Shown here: in pieces, positions 12,001 through 27,000 of the stretch | Layout: each line of letters starts with the position of its first letter | Numbering within the stretch: position 1 is the stretch's first letter | Source: Trochalopteron elliotii | Taxonomy: Eukaryota; Chordata; Aves; Passeriformes; Leiothrichidae | Assembly: GCA_024734555.1 (NCBI GenBank) | Contig: JANPWX010000097.1 | Location: 2,856,195 to 2,920,194 of the forward strand | Length of the DNA: 64,000 nucleotides | Direction of reading: 5' to 3' | The notes under the pieces: model-generated | Told to the model about the DNA's origin: nothing | Seen by the model: the letters and a program-made list of their open reading frames with translations, nothing else | The model's database searches: none | Program-made: the position numbers and the translations under genes

Positions 12001-15000
12001 AGTGCTCTGAAGAGCTCATACTTCCTCAAGTACTTTCTCCTACAAATTAAGACAAATTATATTGATTCTATTTTTCTCCCCACAGAGTCTAGGGCTATGA
12101 TGTGGTAAACACTGGCTTTCTTAAACATGTTCATGTCTGTTTGACAAACTTCAGTGTATTTATCCTCTCCAATCACTTGTGTTAAGTACAGCTTAATATT
12201 CTTATTCCAGGAACTGAGAGGAAATATCAGAGTCCACTGCAGGATTCGACCATTGCTACCTTTTGATGATGCTGCTGGACATTCAGTATCACAAGACAGG
12301 TGATTGGTTTTGGTTGTGTTAGATCCTATCTGACTCATAATTCAGATACAGAGAAAACAATAGTTATGTTTAGATGACAGCAACTGTGTCCTTGATTTTT
12401 CTGGTTTTATGTGTGTGGGGAGACAATGATGGTATCATAAAAACAAATTGCTGCTTTCTTTCTCCTGATAAATTGGCTCTAGCCAATCTCATCCCCCAGA
12501 CTAAAAGTATGTCCATGTCAATAGAAAGCCAGAGTTGTTCTGCCAAGCCAGGATTATCCTTGGCTTGGCAGAAGTAACACAGCTGCAATCAGTTTAGAGT
12601 GTATTCACTATCCTATACAAATTCTGGGATGCAGTAATGTGAGAGCTGCCAAAAGTCGTGGGTAGAGAAACACACTCAGTGTTACAATTGTTTTGTAATA
12701 CTATAGAACACGTTGGCTGTCACCACAAACATTGGTAATTCTATTTCAGTCTAATTTGGCTCTGCATCCCTAATTTATAAAACGTTTACTGTAACTGATG
12801 TGTCAAAACATTCCAAGATCCAAGAGGAAAAGAGGGATTAGATGCAAGTATCTGCTTAACAGGCTGAATTCTCAACAGATGACTAACATGAAAGAAAGTA
12901 GAGATTGAAGTGTATACAAAGAAAGAAAGAAAAGAAGGGGAAAACTAGGTGGGTGGCTAGAAACCAGTAACATTATCATTTGCTTTATCAGGAAATAGCT
13001 GATTTGGGGCTTACTTTTACTGCCTGGTAATTCTAAAAGAATACGTTCAGTGTTTTAAAGTTTATTAATTTTTGACAAATCTTACTGAAAAAAGAGATTG
13101 TTTTAATTAAAACAATGTCAAAAATAACAGACAAGATATTTCAAGAAGCCTGAAGTTGAAACTTGCATTAACCTGTGCTTGGTATACCTGAGAAGGAACC
13201 CACTCATTTTTTTTGTTGCAGTATGAAATAGTGCAATCAGGTGCTGACTTGCAGTGTAAAACAGGATGGACTGGGTCAAACAAACAATTGTCAAGGGTAA
13301 CTTTTCTTAATGTATCAAAAAGTAATTTAAATAAAACTTACCTGTAAAACTATGGACTGATTCTCCAAAAACTTGCACACATAAATAGATTTATGCACCT
13401 CACTAATCCCAGACAGTGTTTGGACTAATTATAGATTCAAGATCAGGGACAAATACCTGAACAGAGGGTGTTTTCCACTTTAATTTTCCAGAGTGAAAGC
13501 CTCTTGTTACAAACTCATGCAGCAATCTCAAAATAATAGAATGGCTTGCAGGTGCATTCATCTTAATTTAGTTTGTTCTAAATGTCTTTTCTAAAACAGA
13601 TTATTTTGCTTGATTGCACTTTAATTTGTTCTTTATCCAAAATTAACTGTGGTGTTAGTATGTACATAGGGTACAATAATAGTGGCTATTCTGAAGGGTA
13701 CTCTTCAGACACTGTGTAATTCACAGACACTTTAAACATTGTTTTTTCTCAGCTAAGGGGAACACTTTTGATTTGAAAGGTATTTATTTTTCTCCTATTG
13801 ATGTTTTTTATGTCCCTTACAGGCGAAGAAACTTCTCAGAAAAAGCAGCATATGCAGCTGATGATGTGAGTATTTGATGGTGGAATTCAACAGCACATTC
13901 ATAGATACTAGAAGAAGCAAGAGGGGCATGAGAATCATGATTTAAAAAACCTGAACCAGCAAGGTCAGGTGGTGCTCAGATTTGATTACCCATGGGTGCA
14001 ATAGCAGGTGGTTTGTGCTGTTTTCATCCTGACTCTTTGTAGTGGTGATAGCTTGGAGCTTCTGCTGGGGAAGCCATCCTTTAACTGGAGGTTGAATGTT
14101 TGCAACAGTCAAACTGCTGCTGACTTCCTGCTGTCAGTCCCTTTGAGCCACTTGTGTGTGCTGTAGCTACTAAAATTATGTCAGGCTTTTTTTCAAATTT
14201 TACTATTGCAACACAGATTTTTACTATTGTTAACACAGACAGAAATCTGATACCTCATGAACCACAGCTACCTACGTGGTGCTGCAGTCAAGCATGTTAA
14301 AGTATCCTGGCTTAGATCCACTGGAGGAAGAATGGTCATTGAGGCTGCAAATCCAAATGACATTCCAACATTAATTGAGACCATTACCAAGATATAAAAT
14401 TTAAAAAGGCACAGTAGTGTGAGCTAAGGTCAAAGTATTAACTTGGGTTTTAATTTTCATAGCTGCCATGGTTCTTAGTTGGCTGTTACTTACATGGTGA
14501 TGAGCCAAATTCTCTTTTATAGTGTAGAGCTTAAAATATTGCTGAAGTGACCTACAGCGTGTTATGCATTTAAATCTCCCAAGTTATAGTTTCATTAGGC
14601 AGCTCTCACTTGCATACAATGGATAATTATATTTATCCATATCTATATGTGTGCAATTAGGTAACTAATGGAACTCATAAAGAGATGAAGAAAGAGTAAA
14701 TATGTCAGGAGATAAAAAACAGGGGTCTGTAATGGTAGACATAGTATTCTGGATGTCCTGACATATTTATTGTACTATAAAATACTGCAATCATTTCTGA
14801 TCTGTTAACTTTTATTGCATAAGGATTAAATTAGGCAATATTTATGTTTTGGACTATTTCATATAGATATCTGATGTATTACAGTATTGATATATTTACA
14901 GGAAAGGCAGTGTCTGCTTACTTATGCCAGTTTATACTTTTAATTTGTATGAAAGAGTGACCTTCAATATGCTAATCTTATTAAATATTTCAGAAATATA

Positions 15001-18000
15001 AATATAGGAACGGGCTTGATTGAGAAATGAAATTTGCAAAATACTGACTTCCCGGTTTTGGAAAACACAACATAGACTTAAAATGTTTTATTTTGCCTTG
15101 ACATTTATTTAGTTAAAATACTTTCCAGTTTTGATCAAACACCTCTAGTCTTTATGTTAGTTTCTTAATGTGAATTTATCTTTAAGAAAAAAAACGGTTG
15201 CAAGAATCCTTCTTACAAAAAGCAGTCCATTTAGACTAATCTTACAAAAGTAAAGGAAAACAATGTTTATTACCTGTTTACTTTGTTGTTAACAACTGAA
15301 GCTGTTATACTTGTGGCTAGGATAAATGTGCAATTTTCAGATTAAAAAATGGGGCTTGACTTGTTATTGCAACACAGTCAAAGACTGTATTTCTGGAAAC
15401 AAGTTAACCATTTCCCAGACAATGATTTAAAGGAAATTTTAGATCAAGGTGAAGGAAGACTGTATGTGGTAGAGATGCTGAGTTTATTAGTTTTGCTTTT
15501 CAGATCATGACTGTCTCTCCAGATTTTTTTCCTGAAAATACTTGTGTGTAACATAACCAGGCAGCTATTTGCCATGGTTGTGTTAGAAAGCAGAGCCACA
15601 TTTGAGAACCAGATGCACAGAGACTACATAACTTCCATTTAGTCTCTGGGTGGGGTTTTTTTGTTTGTTTAGAAATTCATATCATTCTTAAGACACGTGG
15701 TCTTTTCTAACATATTGTTCATCTTGTCTAGAGAAACATTATTCTGATTTTAAGTCTAAAAAGGTTTAAGATTTTACTAGATGTGCAGAAGGTTATTGCA
15801 TTTCAGTTTTTGAGTCACTTGAAGATTTTTGAAGTTTTATTTTTGCTGTCCTATATATGCCCAGCTCCTCGACATAGCATCAACTGTCTGAGCCTTTCTT
15901 CAGACGCTTGTTGTGCAATAACCGTGGAGAGTGAGTACACACCGCACATCAGGTTGAACCACTCCACACGGATTAGGACACTGAATAGTGCTGGCATTGT
16001 CACTACCTGAGAAAGTGAGCAGATGAGGAGGTACTGAATGCACAGACTCTTCCTGGTGGTGACAGCCCAAGGGGGAATGAGTGCAATCTGAAATACAGGA
16101 AATTCACCCTAAACATGAGAAGAAGCTGTGAGGGTGGTCAAATACTGGCACAGATTGCCCAGAGAGGGTTTGGATCTCCATCTTTAGAGATATTCAAAAC
16201 CTGACTGGATGTGGTCATTACAAATGCTCATAGGAAACTTCTGCCTATTAAGAGTCAATTCTTTTATTTCTATGTTATGCAAATAGAAGTTTTTTCTCTT
16301 ATTTCTCACCTTAGAGAAAGCTGGTCTGGAAATAAATTTGATATCTGAATCAGAAATGTATTCCATCATTCTATATGTATTTTTAGGTTTTTTTCCTTCC
16401 CCCAGAGCCTGTTGTTTACTGATCCTATTAGAATTTTCATGTCAGGCCATTTTGTAGCAGTGTTATACTGACATCTGTACTCAGCTAAATTTGCCAGTAC
16501 TGGGGTGGGTAACATAGCTCATTCTGTAGAGTAAGTGTTTTGTCATCATTAGTTTGATAATTATACATTTTTCTTCTCCGAAGAGGTAGAAATACTCATA
16601 AACTCAGAGGAAGAAATGTGATGTTTATTAGCCTTTTGCATCCTGGACATACTGTTATGTGATTGTTATTTGCTCAGCTCTTTATAACTTCAGTCTGGCA
16701 ATACTTATTTGAAGGCCACTAGTTCAGCACTCCAACCCACTTGTCTGAAGCACATTAGGAATTTCAGCGCTCCCATCAAATGCAGTAATGTAACCACAGG
16801 TTAGTAAGATAGAAAATCTCCTTGAATTGGATGAATTATTTTGTGTGCTGGAGAGCTTCCACCCAAGCTGTTGTAAGCCCCCACATCTTTTTTCTTTGCT
16901 CCATGAGGACCAGAAGAGCACAGAATTTGCTAGCTAAGCCACATCAGACTGGTGTGATTGTACTTTGGTAAGAGTTTAAAGAGCTGCTTGCATACTTGCC
17001 AGACTTACAATGTTACTGTATAACTCATCTGGAAAGTGGATTCCACTAAAAACTCATGGAATTCTACAGATTGTTGTAGTGCAGCTCTTTCTCTTAGTTG
17101 TGGACTAGCATGTTATTTAATGAAATGTGCGTCTTCTGCTTAGTTCTAGACAGAGCTATCTATGAAATCAATCTGAAAAGGCACTCTGAGAATTTGCCCA
17201 ACAATAAAAAAAAGAGCTCTTTCTTGCAATTTTTTTGTGCCTGTAGTGGCAGCTGGGGAGCTTGCATATACTTGCCTGTGACTTTTTAGGTCCAATAAAA
17301 AGTTCAGGTAAGGGTTTAGATCTTTCTCTTGAACTTAAGTGCATGTTTTGTTGGTTGTTATTTAATAACCTGAATGTGTTTTGAGAGCCTTTCGTACGGT
17401 TTTGCAAGTTCTCTGCATTATACATGCTCTGAAACTTCATGAATTGGTGACTGCTGGAGAAGGGTCTTGGATTTCCCGATCCTTAAAGCTGTCCCCTGAT
17501 ACATTAGAATTGATGCATATTTGGTTTTGTGTGTGTGCCTGTGATATTAACTATAGATAATTTGCTTTTTTCTCTTAGGAAACTGTCCTTGTCAAGTGTA
17601 GCCGTCCTGGGCATGCCTCAGTAAACAAGACTTTTCAGTTTGAGAGGTGGGTAGTCCTGTGTAGCAATCTGGAAATCTGAATGGCTGAAAGATTTCTGTA
17701 ATGAAGACTAATTTTTTTAGTAAGCACTAGCTAGAGAGGGTAATGTTCTTTTTGGTTAGGTTTTTGGAGCAGGGGGGGTGGGAGAAAATGTCTTGGGGTT
17801 TTTTAATATGGTAATGATGTTCTTCCCAGGACAAAATAATGCATTTCAGGGGATAGGTAACAGTCTTCCCTCTCAGTAAAGACTACCGATACAGTTTGAA
17901 ACCTGTACAGAGGCTTACTTGACTCTTTTCACAATCTGAGTAGCTGTCCTGATCCTTGCAGCATGTTGCAAGATTAAAGGTAAGGAAGTGTTATTTGTCT

Positions 18001-21000
18001 TTAAGTACTTAAAGGGAGCTTATAAGAAAATGGGGCCAAACATTTTAGTAGGGCCCGTTGCAATAGGAACAGGAGTAATGGTTTTAAATAAAAGAGGGTC
18101 AGTTGAGACCAGATATAAGGAAGAATATTTTCACAATGAATGCAGTGAAATTCTGGAATAAGTTTCCCAGAGAGGGACTAGATATCAGATTCCTGGAAAT
18201 ATCTGAGTCCAAGTGATATGGGACTCTGAGGAACCTGATCTAGTTGATGTTCCTACTTGTTGCAGGGGGATTGGACTAGGTGACCCTTAAAGGTTCCTTA
18301 AAACCCAGACAATTCAATGAGTCTATGAATTGAGATAGATTGCAAGATTTCAGCATTAGACATAGAGTCTGACTTTGGCAGAAACTGGACTGAGCACTTC
18401 TATGAGCTGGTGTTCAAACAGCCTGACCAGAAGCAGCAAGGGAAGAGCAGTGCCATGGGAATCAGTGCTACCCAAGGGAAAGGCTACAGTGGGACTACTG
18501 TCTGTATTAGATGCTCAAAAATCCACAGAGATGAATCAGATTTTGAAGGCACCATTTGTGATAAGGGCTTTAATGGGACACCAGAGTCACTGCCAGTCTC
18601 TGTCAGTGAGACAGAAAACTGCTGGGAGTCAGGCTGAAGGGTGCTGACCTGGACTTCTGAAAACAGGAATGTAGAATTAAATAATACAATGAGAACTCTG
18701 TACATGAAGAAATACAAAAGTTTACCCCAATGCCTCTTTCTAATGCAAACTTTGTGTCTATATATTGCAATGACTCAAGAGGCTGTCCACCCTGAACCAT
18801 GATGCAAAACCCTTTGGAAGCAGAATACAGGAGGACAATTTCATGCTTCCTTGCCTGAAGGCAAAACTTGATTTGAAGTCAGATGTATCCAGCATGAAAT
18901 ATCTGTCCTGGTTTAAACTTAATGTTTGAGCCTGTTCAGCCAAAATTCCTGTAGCTTTGCTAAATATTGTTAGTCATTGACCCTTTCCTCAACATGTTCT
19001 TCTAAACTGCTGCAGTTTTCTACTCACAGGAGAATGGGGACTGCTGTCATGTAGACCACCAAGCACCTGAAAAATCCTGAGATAATACAGATCTTGGGGA
19101 AGCTTTACTGATCCCACAGGTTATAGGACTTCTTTGATTCGAGGCATGCGAGATCTCTTAGGGTACATGGCCACCTCACATGTTGCGAAGTTCCTCAAAG
19201 TAATTCCTTTCATTCTTCAGCTGTACCTAACCCAGCCATACCAGAAGTGAACACAGAATAATGCTGGAATTCAACTCTGTAGAGCAGCACAGTTAATGCT
19301 GTTGACACAGGACTCCAGAGGTGCTGTGATTCTGGAAATGTGGTGTACATCCTGGTAATCAGGAAAAGGGTTAAAAAAATGTAAATCCCCCAAAGAATGC
19401 AGTTCTCCAGGAATGTTTTTTTAGTGTCCCAGTACAGCTATTTTTTTATAAACAGAAAAGCATATGTTTCTTATGAACTCTAAAATGTTTATTTTTTTAG
19501 TAATGTTTTATGGAACTAATAAATGTCAAAATATTTGATTTCAGCTCAGGAAGAAAATTCCAGCTTTCAACATGTTATGCTTTTATAATTTTATTGGCAA
19601 ATCAGTTAGCAAAATAAAAAGAAAGCTCCGAATTTTCAGTGTGAAATCCACATTAATCAGCACACAGGGACAAATCTATCATTCTGGTAAAAATACATGG
19701 GGTTTTAGAAAGACATTCTTTGGATTTGCAGCATCTTTCATGGTTTCAGATAGCTAATGAAGTGGGTGTCCATGCTTCAGCCAAGGCTGTGGTTACAGTG
19801 TAGCATAGACTAGTTCAAGACTACTTTAAACCACTTTATTTCACTGTGGATAGCATTTGAACCGCAGCAGCTAAGTAGGGGCAGTAAAACCCCTTTAGGA
19901 AGTTGAGTAAATATTTGAGTAGTTACTGTAACATAGAATCATGTGCCTTTCCTTGGATCAGCTACCGGAGCCTGACCCTGACACAGCTGTACTGACCCCA
20001 GCTGTGGCTGTACTTGGAAGAAATGGCCTCAAGCTGCATTAGGGCTTAGGTGTGTGTCCAGCCTGTGCTCAGGCTGGATGTCAGGAAGATCTTCTTCACA
20101 GAAAGGGTGCTTTATCACTGGAACAGGCTGCCCAGGGAGGTGATGGAGTCACCATCCCTGGAAGTGTTCAAGAAACAACTGGATGTGACACCTACTGCTA
20201 TGGGTTAGTTGGCAAGGTGGCATTCAGTCAAAGGTTGGACTTGATGGTCTTGGAGGTCTTTTCCAAGCTAATTGATTCTGTGATTCTATTTTGCTGTGCA
20301 AATGAACTGCTAAGAGTGATTGATTCTAGCCTGGGTTGTGGCCAGTAACAATGGGTTTGCTTTCTTAGGCAACAAAAGTCATCAACTGTGAATGTTTTAA
20401 TTATTAAAATGCCTTTCTTAGTATTTTCTCTTTTTTTCTTTTTTTTAATTTACGTAGTAGCTCTGAGATGTTTTGATGTGCAAAGAAAAAATACTTCAAC
20501 ACATACTGAGTTAGAGACCTAGTTGGTTAAGATGGAGAACTGGGTGCTAATGAATATTTCATCAATTGCAGATGATAGATGAAGCAGAGAAAAGTGTTTG
20601 AAAGTGCTTTTACTCTTTTATATTGACCTTGCAGATTGGATGTGCAAAGTTTACTGAACCATATGCTCATGTGCATGCAAAGCAGGGACAGAGTGTTCAG
20701 TGCCTGTGTCCTCCCAGTCCAAACTGTGCCACATCCCTGCATATTTGTTGGTTTCTCAGTGTACTATGATGGCACATCCGTGGAATGGCAATACAAGCAG
20801 TATTTGTCCATCAAGCCAGACAAGTGCTCCTTTGCTTTTAGGAAAGGATTAAAAAGAGTACATTTTCATGCAGCTTGCAATTAGTCTGTGGGACATGTTG
20901 CCACAGGATGTTGCTCTGGGCCAAGATTTTAGCAAGATGCAGAAAGAAACTGAATGCTAATTCTAATAATATTTTCTTTGCAGAGATTCAACTCATATTT

Positions 21001-24000
21001 CAGTTTTGAGGCCAGTAGACAGCTTTTAAGGATTAGGATGAGGCACAGAGATGAATTATCGTGTCTCTGGCCACCATATTGTTTCTTGCTCCTTCCTCTG
21101 GCTGTTGTCAGGAAAAATGCTGAGTTCAGTGCGTTGGCTCCAATTCTGTATCTGTTTATCAGTGATCTCTCTGTATAATCTTATTTATGGAGAACATGAA
21201 TACAAAAACTATTTGTGCAGTCTATAGACTGTACCAGACAGACCATGGTCAGATATACAAACAGCCTTGAGTAAATGCTGAAGAGCACACTTGGTCTTTA
21301 TTCAGTTAACCTTGTAGTATCCTGTACAATCTGTGGGATACTGTTAAGTGTACTGTATACACAGAGAAGTGACTATATTTTGTAATGTTTGCTGGTACCA
21401 AAATTGCTGTTTCTAATCAGCCATTTTGCTGTGAGCTGTAAAGAAAATGTATCACCTATTGAAAAACAGAGCTAGACAAAAACCCCCACCGCCCCCCCCC
21501 CAAAGAAAATAAAAAAAACAAACACCACCACAGAAAGACACCAGAAAAGGAAACTTTTTCAGAAGATAAACATTCATACCTCAAATATTTGACTGTGCAT
21601 AATGACATTCATATTTTAGATTGTGTTCGTCTTGTATAAACAATGGGTGCTGAAGGCTGTAATCTTGGGGAGGATACATTTTTGGTGTACTACAGAAATT
21701 AATGAGTTAGGATATCCACGAGTTTTATGATCAGAATTTCCTCTCTCTGATGATTTCCTATTTCCAGGTCTTGATTTTACGTTGTATAAACCTGAAAGAG
21801 TTGGAGAAAAGATTTTTTTTGAAGATAACTGTTGGGATTTTTTCCTCCTTGCATTCAAAAAACATATGGAGTTGTTTCAGACATCATTGCATTGGCCCAA
21901 GTATTGAACTGTTGTTGCTCTTTTCTAAGAGGTGGAATAATTAATGTAATTTAATTGTCTTCCATTCTGTTTAAAAATAGGTCTGCATTCCACATCATTA
22001 TGTAAAAGAAAGTCTTCACTTGAGTGAAAAGTTTTGATTTCAGAGTAGGTAGTTCTTCAGGGCTGGGGATGGAAACACATTAGGCTGATATTGCCCACAA
22101 AGATAGTGCATCCTTAAACATGACCTTCAGGAGCATTCTGTTTTCTGCTATGCCACTGAGTTTTCCGAGACAAGTCCTCAGCAAGTTTGCAGTCTTTTCT
22201 TTTCCCCAAAACTTTACCTACATCTAAAGGGGCAGTACAACCTGACCACTGTCTTCCATAATGTGATACATAGGAACCCCAGGGAGCAGGGCTATTTCAC
22301 GTTCTAGTAGGTGGGGAAAAGTTACAGGGATCCAGTACAGCCACAAAAAAGAGGCTCTGTGTGCCAGAGGGGCAGGCAGGAGCTTTAGGATGAGCTCAGA
22401 AATCCACCAGGGTACATCTATGTGTTGTTCTCCCCAAAACACACAACAGCTGCTCCCAAAATGTGAGTGAGAACTTTGGAGTTCTGATTTTCAGTTCTCT
22501 GACATGGAAATGTCAGCAAGTCCCAGATTTTATGTCACTGGAAACTACAGTTTCTATGGTCTGCGTTCTTGTGACAACATTTACAGTTTTAATTTGGTTA
22601 ATCATTGCACTTTGTTCCTCAGAGTTTACAGTGATTTGGAGTCTCAAGATGCAGTATTTGCAGATGTGGCCCCTTTGCTTACATCTCTCCTCGATGGGTA
22701 AGTTTAAAAGTTGCAGTAAGAAAGCTAAAGCACAATAATCTACCAAAATCTGTCAATTAAAAAAATACTTAATAATGGTGATCTAGTCAAGTTTTATGGC
22801 TTTGCAGTTCCATTTTCCTTTTTTCTTTCTACTCAGCACCAAGTGAATGTTGTTTCCCTGTATAAATAGTGAAAATACAGTTTGCAAAATTTAGCAGAGC
22901 AGACAAATTTGTAAAAATAAAAAAACCCCAGTTTTTTTCCCTGATCTGCTTCTGTCAAACTGATGCTTCTAATGGAAGATGTCTTTTTTCTTTGTATTCT
23001 TTAGGTTGTGTTTTATAACTTTTCTGGTTGCAGACAGTGTATGATACATCTTTGCCATCAGTGTGTTCACTATGAACGTTGTGTTCCATGCAAAAGGCCT
23101 GCCAGGGCCACTCTCTGTCCTGGTTTTGTGTCCAGCACAGGCCATAGGAGGTGCTGCAATCAATTCCTGGTTGAACCACAACTGAGCATTCTCAGTCATT
23201 CTACTGCTCCTTCAGGCACTGGGGTAAAACAGAATTCTGGTTTGAATAAAAACTGATCAGTAAAAAGCACTAACAAATACATGAAATTACTTCTAGCTAC
23301 TGAAGCTCATAAAGTTTGATTTTTCTTAAGTACTGGGCCAACTTAAGCTACTCTTGCAAAGAAGCTTTGATGTGCATATTGTTATATTCCTTGAGGCTTG
23401 AACAGAGTTTTATACATAACTTCCTTTCTGCTCCTTTTTTATCCCTGTTCCAATACCACTTAATTATATGGTAGGGCTGTCACAGACCTTTCTCTCCCTG
23501 TAGAGGAAAAGCCAGTCCCTTTCCATTCATAGTGGCATAGTTGAACAGTGGCAATCATTGTTCCCAGCAGCCTGCACACTGATGTTTCCAAGGTTCCTTT
23601 ACTTAAAAGCATCCTGGAAGAGTTATCTAAAGATACTGTCAATATTGGGAATTCCATATGCCACAGCCACAGAGAGATCCCCATGGGCTCCCTGGCTGAG
23701 GGAAGTTATAGATTGCATTATTCTTGTTTACCAGTGATGAGTAGCCACAGTTTCTTTAGCTGACCAGCCTAGGACCACTAAGTTGCAGGAGTTTAAAGAA
23801 GTCTTAAAACTACTGCCTTCTCTCCCTACTTTTCCTTTTACAGCGATCATAATTTTGCCTTGGTTCAACACGTTCCTTACGTGTCTTCAGACATATCTGA
23901 TCTATACCTTGATCTGCTGTACTTCTCACCTATTAATTCTTACAGGGGGAGACTCCTGTCCTAAAAGCTAAGATTTCTGTATTCAGTTAGGAAATGTTCT

Positions 24001-27000
24001 GTTATTGAAAACAAAAGACCTGTCTTGTTCTTCCAGAAGTGCTGTTTAAACAGAAGCAGATTCTCAGGAAAGGCGAGTCAGTGCATATAAGCACAGCAGC
24101 TCTCCGACTGTAAATGGGAAACAGACATACTTAGTCTGAACCTTGAACCTCTTTGCTGCTCCTGATTGTTTTAGTCTGGGTTCTAAAGTGGTCTGTAACA
24201 ACTTTTAGCTTGAGTAGAAGGGAGTGTTCTCTCCTTTTCCTTATTTTTTTCTATGTTTTTCTTTCTTAATGGATTGTTTCATTTTTCAGTACAAATATAC
24301 AGGAAGAAAAGATTGTTCCATATGTAAACCAGACAAAGTATAGCAGGCTTCAAAGTTTACCTTGAGCCATACAGGGCCAACAAGGGAGCAAGATAACTTT
24401 TCTTTTCTTTACAGTGTTGAAGAATCCAACTTGTTTGTTTATTTTAAAGAATTAATTTCTCCTCTTTTTATTTCCTTTAGCAGTGTTCTCTCATAAGGAT
24501 AACTTTGCTAGAGTGAACTCTAGCAAAGAGTTTTGCTAGAGTCTTTCTTTTCAGGAGGGAAATCCTACAAAACTATAGATATTTTAGCTTGACAATAAGA
24601 ACTTTTCTAAACAGGAATATAACTATTATATGTCATAATAAAGTGGAGAAGGAAAAATATCAGAGCACATAGGTGAATCAAAGTCAAAAATCTTCAGACT
24701 TCTCCATTTGAAAGCTTTATGCTGGAGCTGGAACACCAATGAAGTAAACTATAATAAATGACTTATTATATAGATAAATATAAAGTTATCTGCTGCTTGT
24801 CCTCTGTTGAATCCCCCAACTATTCAGTATCTCCTGTACCTACTTAGGTATGATACCTCTTTGGCCAGGTTTAGCTCATTTGGGCTAGCTGAAACACTGT
24901 TTTGGCTTTGGCAGAGAAGTTACCACTGATTGATACCCAACTTGCACCTCTGTCTTCAATGTTACAATCCTGTGCCCACTTAACTTCTAATCTTATCATT
25001 TGTATCTTGTCAGAACTATTTTGTCCATGATGCTTCCTGTCTTATAACTAACAGCAATTAGGGAAAATTTAAATAGCTGGACTATAGTAAAGTCCTTTAG
25101 GTGAGACTGTTAAGAAGAATAATTCTGTTTTTCCTAAGGAAAAACATCAGGCTCCCTTTTTAGTTCCAAAGATCTGTTTAATTTTGAAGTAGAGCTGAAA
25201 GTTTCAATGAGATACAGGCTGGCCAGGCAGTGTGTTTGAGGGGTGGAACTGTGAAAATTATTCGTTGTTAGTCTAGCTAAAAACCACCCAAATTAGTGGG
25301 AGCTTTGGTACTGAGTTATATCAGCAGTGAATATTTCAAGAAATCCCTCATATCATATTTACTGCCCTAATTGCTATCACATTTAATTTTACTGTAGTGC
25401 TTTTTGTTTTCAATTACAGTTATCTCCTCTCCTTTACTTCATCAAATCTATGACTAGGCTCCTATTTTATACTCTGCAGTGCATGCTAAAATCTGCAGGG
25501 ACCTTACTATAGATTCATTGACTGCAACTTTGACTTCACATTCCCAGAAGGGGTACACAGGTATTCTCTGTGTGGCTTATCAGCCCACATTTCTTAATAA
25601 CAAGTGAAAGCTTTCAAAATAATCCTCCTGAAATGCTTCTAGGCATGTTTAATACACATGTAAGTATTTCATTACTTGAAACCACACATTTAAAACAATT
25701 AGATGAGGAGTGTTCATTGAAATAAGCTGGCATGTGCTTGAAACTACATTTTTGATATGAGGAAAAGCATCAGATAATCAAAAGCAGCTGTTTCAGGTCT
25801 GCCCACAGAGGAGGTAGCTTAGGCAGTGAAATTTTATTCCCTGGCAGAACAGGAGCAAGCTCATTCTTGCAACTCTCCAGTAGAACAGCAGTTTCTGCAA
25901 ACAGTGAAGCATTTCTTGTGCACGAAGGTTCTGCTAATGTCGTATCTCCAAACAAACAAGATAGTCCAGGGAGAGAGCAGTCCTGTCAGCATAACTGCAT
26001 GTCTTCCAAGGGTTTGGCACAGTACTGTGGTCAACACTGAGTGGGGGCAGGGGCAGCAGAGCAGGCACAGCCAAGGAGGGGCAAAGCTGCAGCTGCACAG
26101 CACACTGTTGGTCCTCCATACAAAGCAGTACTGTGGCTGGATGCATCTGTATCCACCCACTTATTTTGTTTTAAGATGTTGACTTTGATCTGATTGTGTT
26201 AGTAACACACTTTCTAGATAGGATTCATACATCTCAGCTCAGATCCCTGTGGCACAGACTCTACAACACTGTTCACAGCTGTGAACAATTCTTCTTCTAT
26301 TATTATTTTCAGTGCAGCCAAGAGGCCTTTTCAGAGTTCTGCTCATTACACATATTTACTTGTCTACTTCAGAAGATGATGTTTCATAGGTGCCTGTTCC
26401 TCTGCACTAACACTGTACATTTTAATTTTTTACTTATCCTTATCAGAGCAGTTCCTGCCCCCTTTGTTCCAGAGTAGTCATTGTGTGCATGCTCATTCTC
26501 AACTGGTGCTCTTGGTTTAAAATTCGTGCCTCCTGTTTTTAGGGCTGTCTTCTCTGAGGGCTATGACTGATAAGCCTGTCTGAAAAAGGCTATGAGAGAT
26601 GAGTTGTTCCCAGCTGTTAGGATACAAGCGCAGTGGTTTGCACCACAGCACTGGAACACGAATCAAGCCCAGAAATGGTTTACTTTAAAATGCTGTACTG
26701 TAAACTACAGTGGTTCAGGAACTGATTAAAAAGCAGCTCAGTAGTGCAAAAGCTGAAAGTTGGGCAGGCAAGGAGGTCTAACAATATCAATCATTCCAAG
26801 CTAAGGATCCTTTAAACTTCTACTTAAAAGAATCCCTTTAACTCTGCTTAAAAAATAAAAATAAAATCTGTTTAGGTGATGTTATGAACAGTGATTACTG
26901 TCATACTTTGAGATCTGCAGGAAGAAATCGGGGCAGTGTTTTTATGTTCTTGTTTAGGTTTGTTTTTCCAAATTGTTTGGAGTTTGACTTGCCACCTAAC

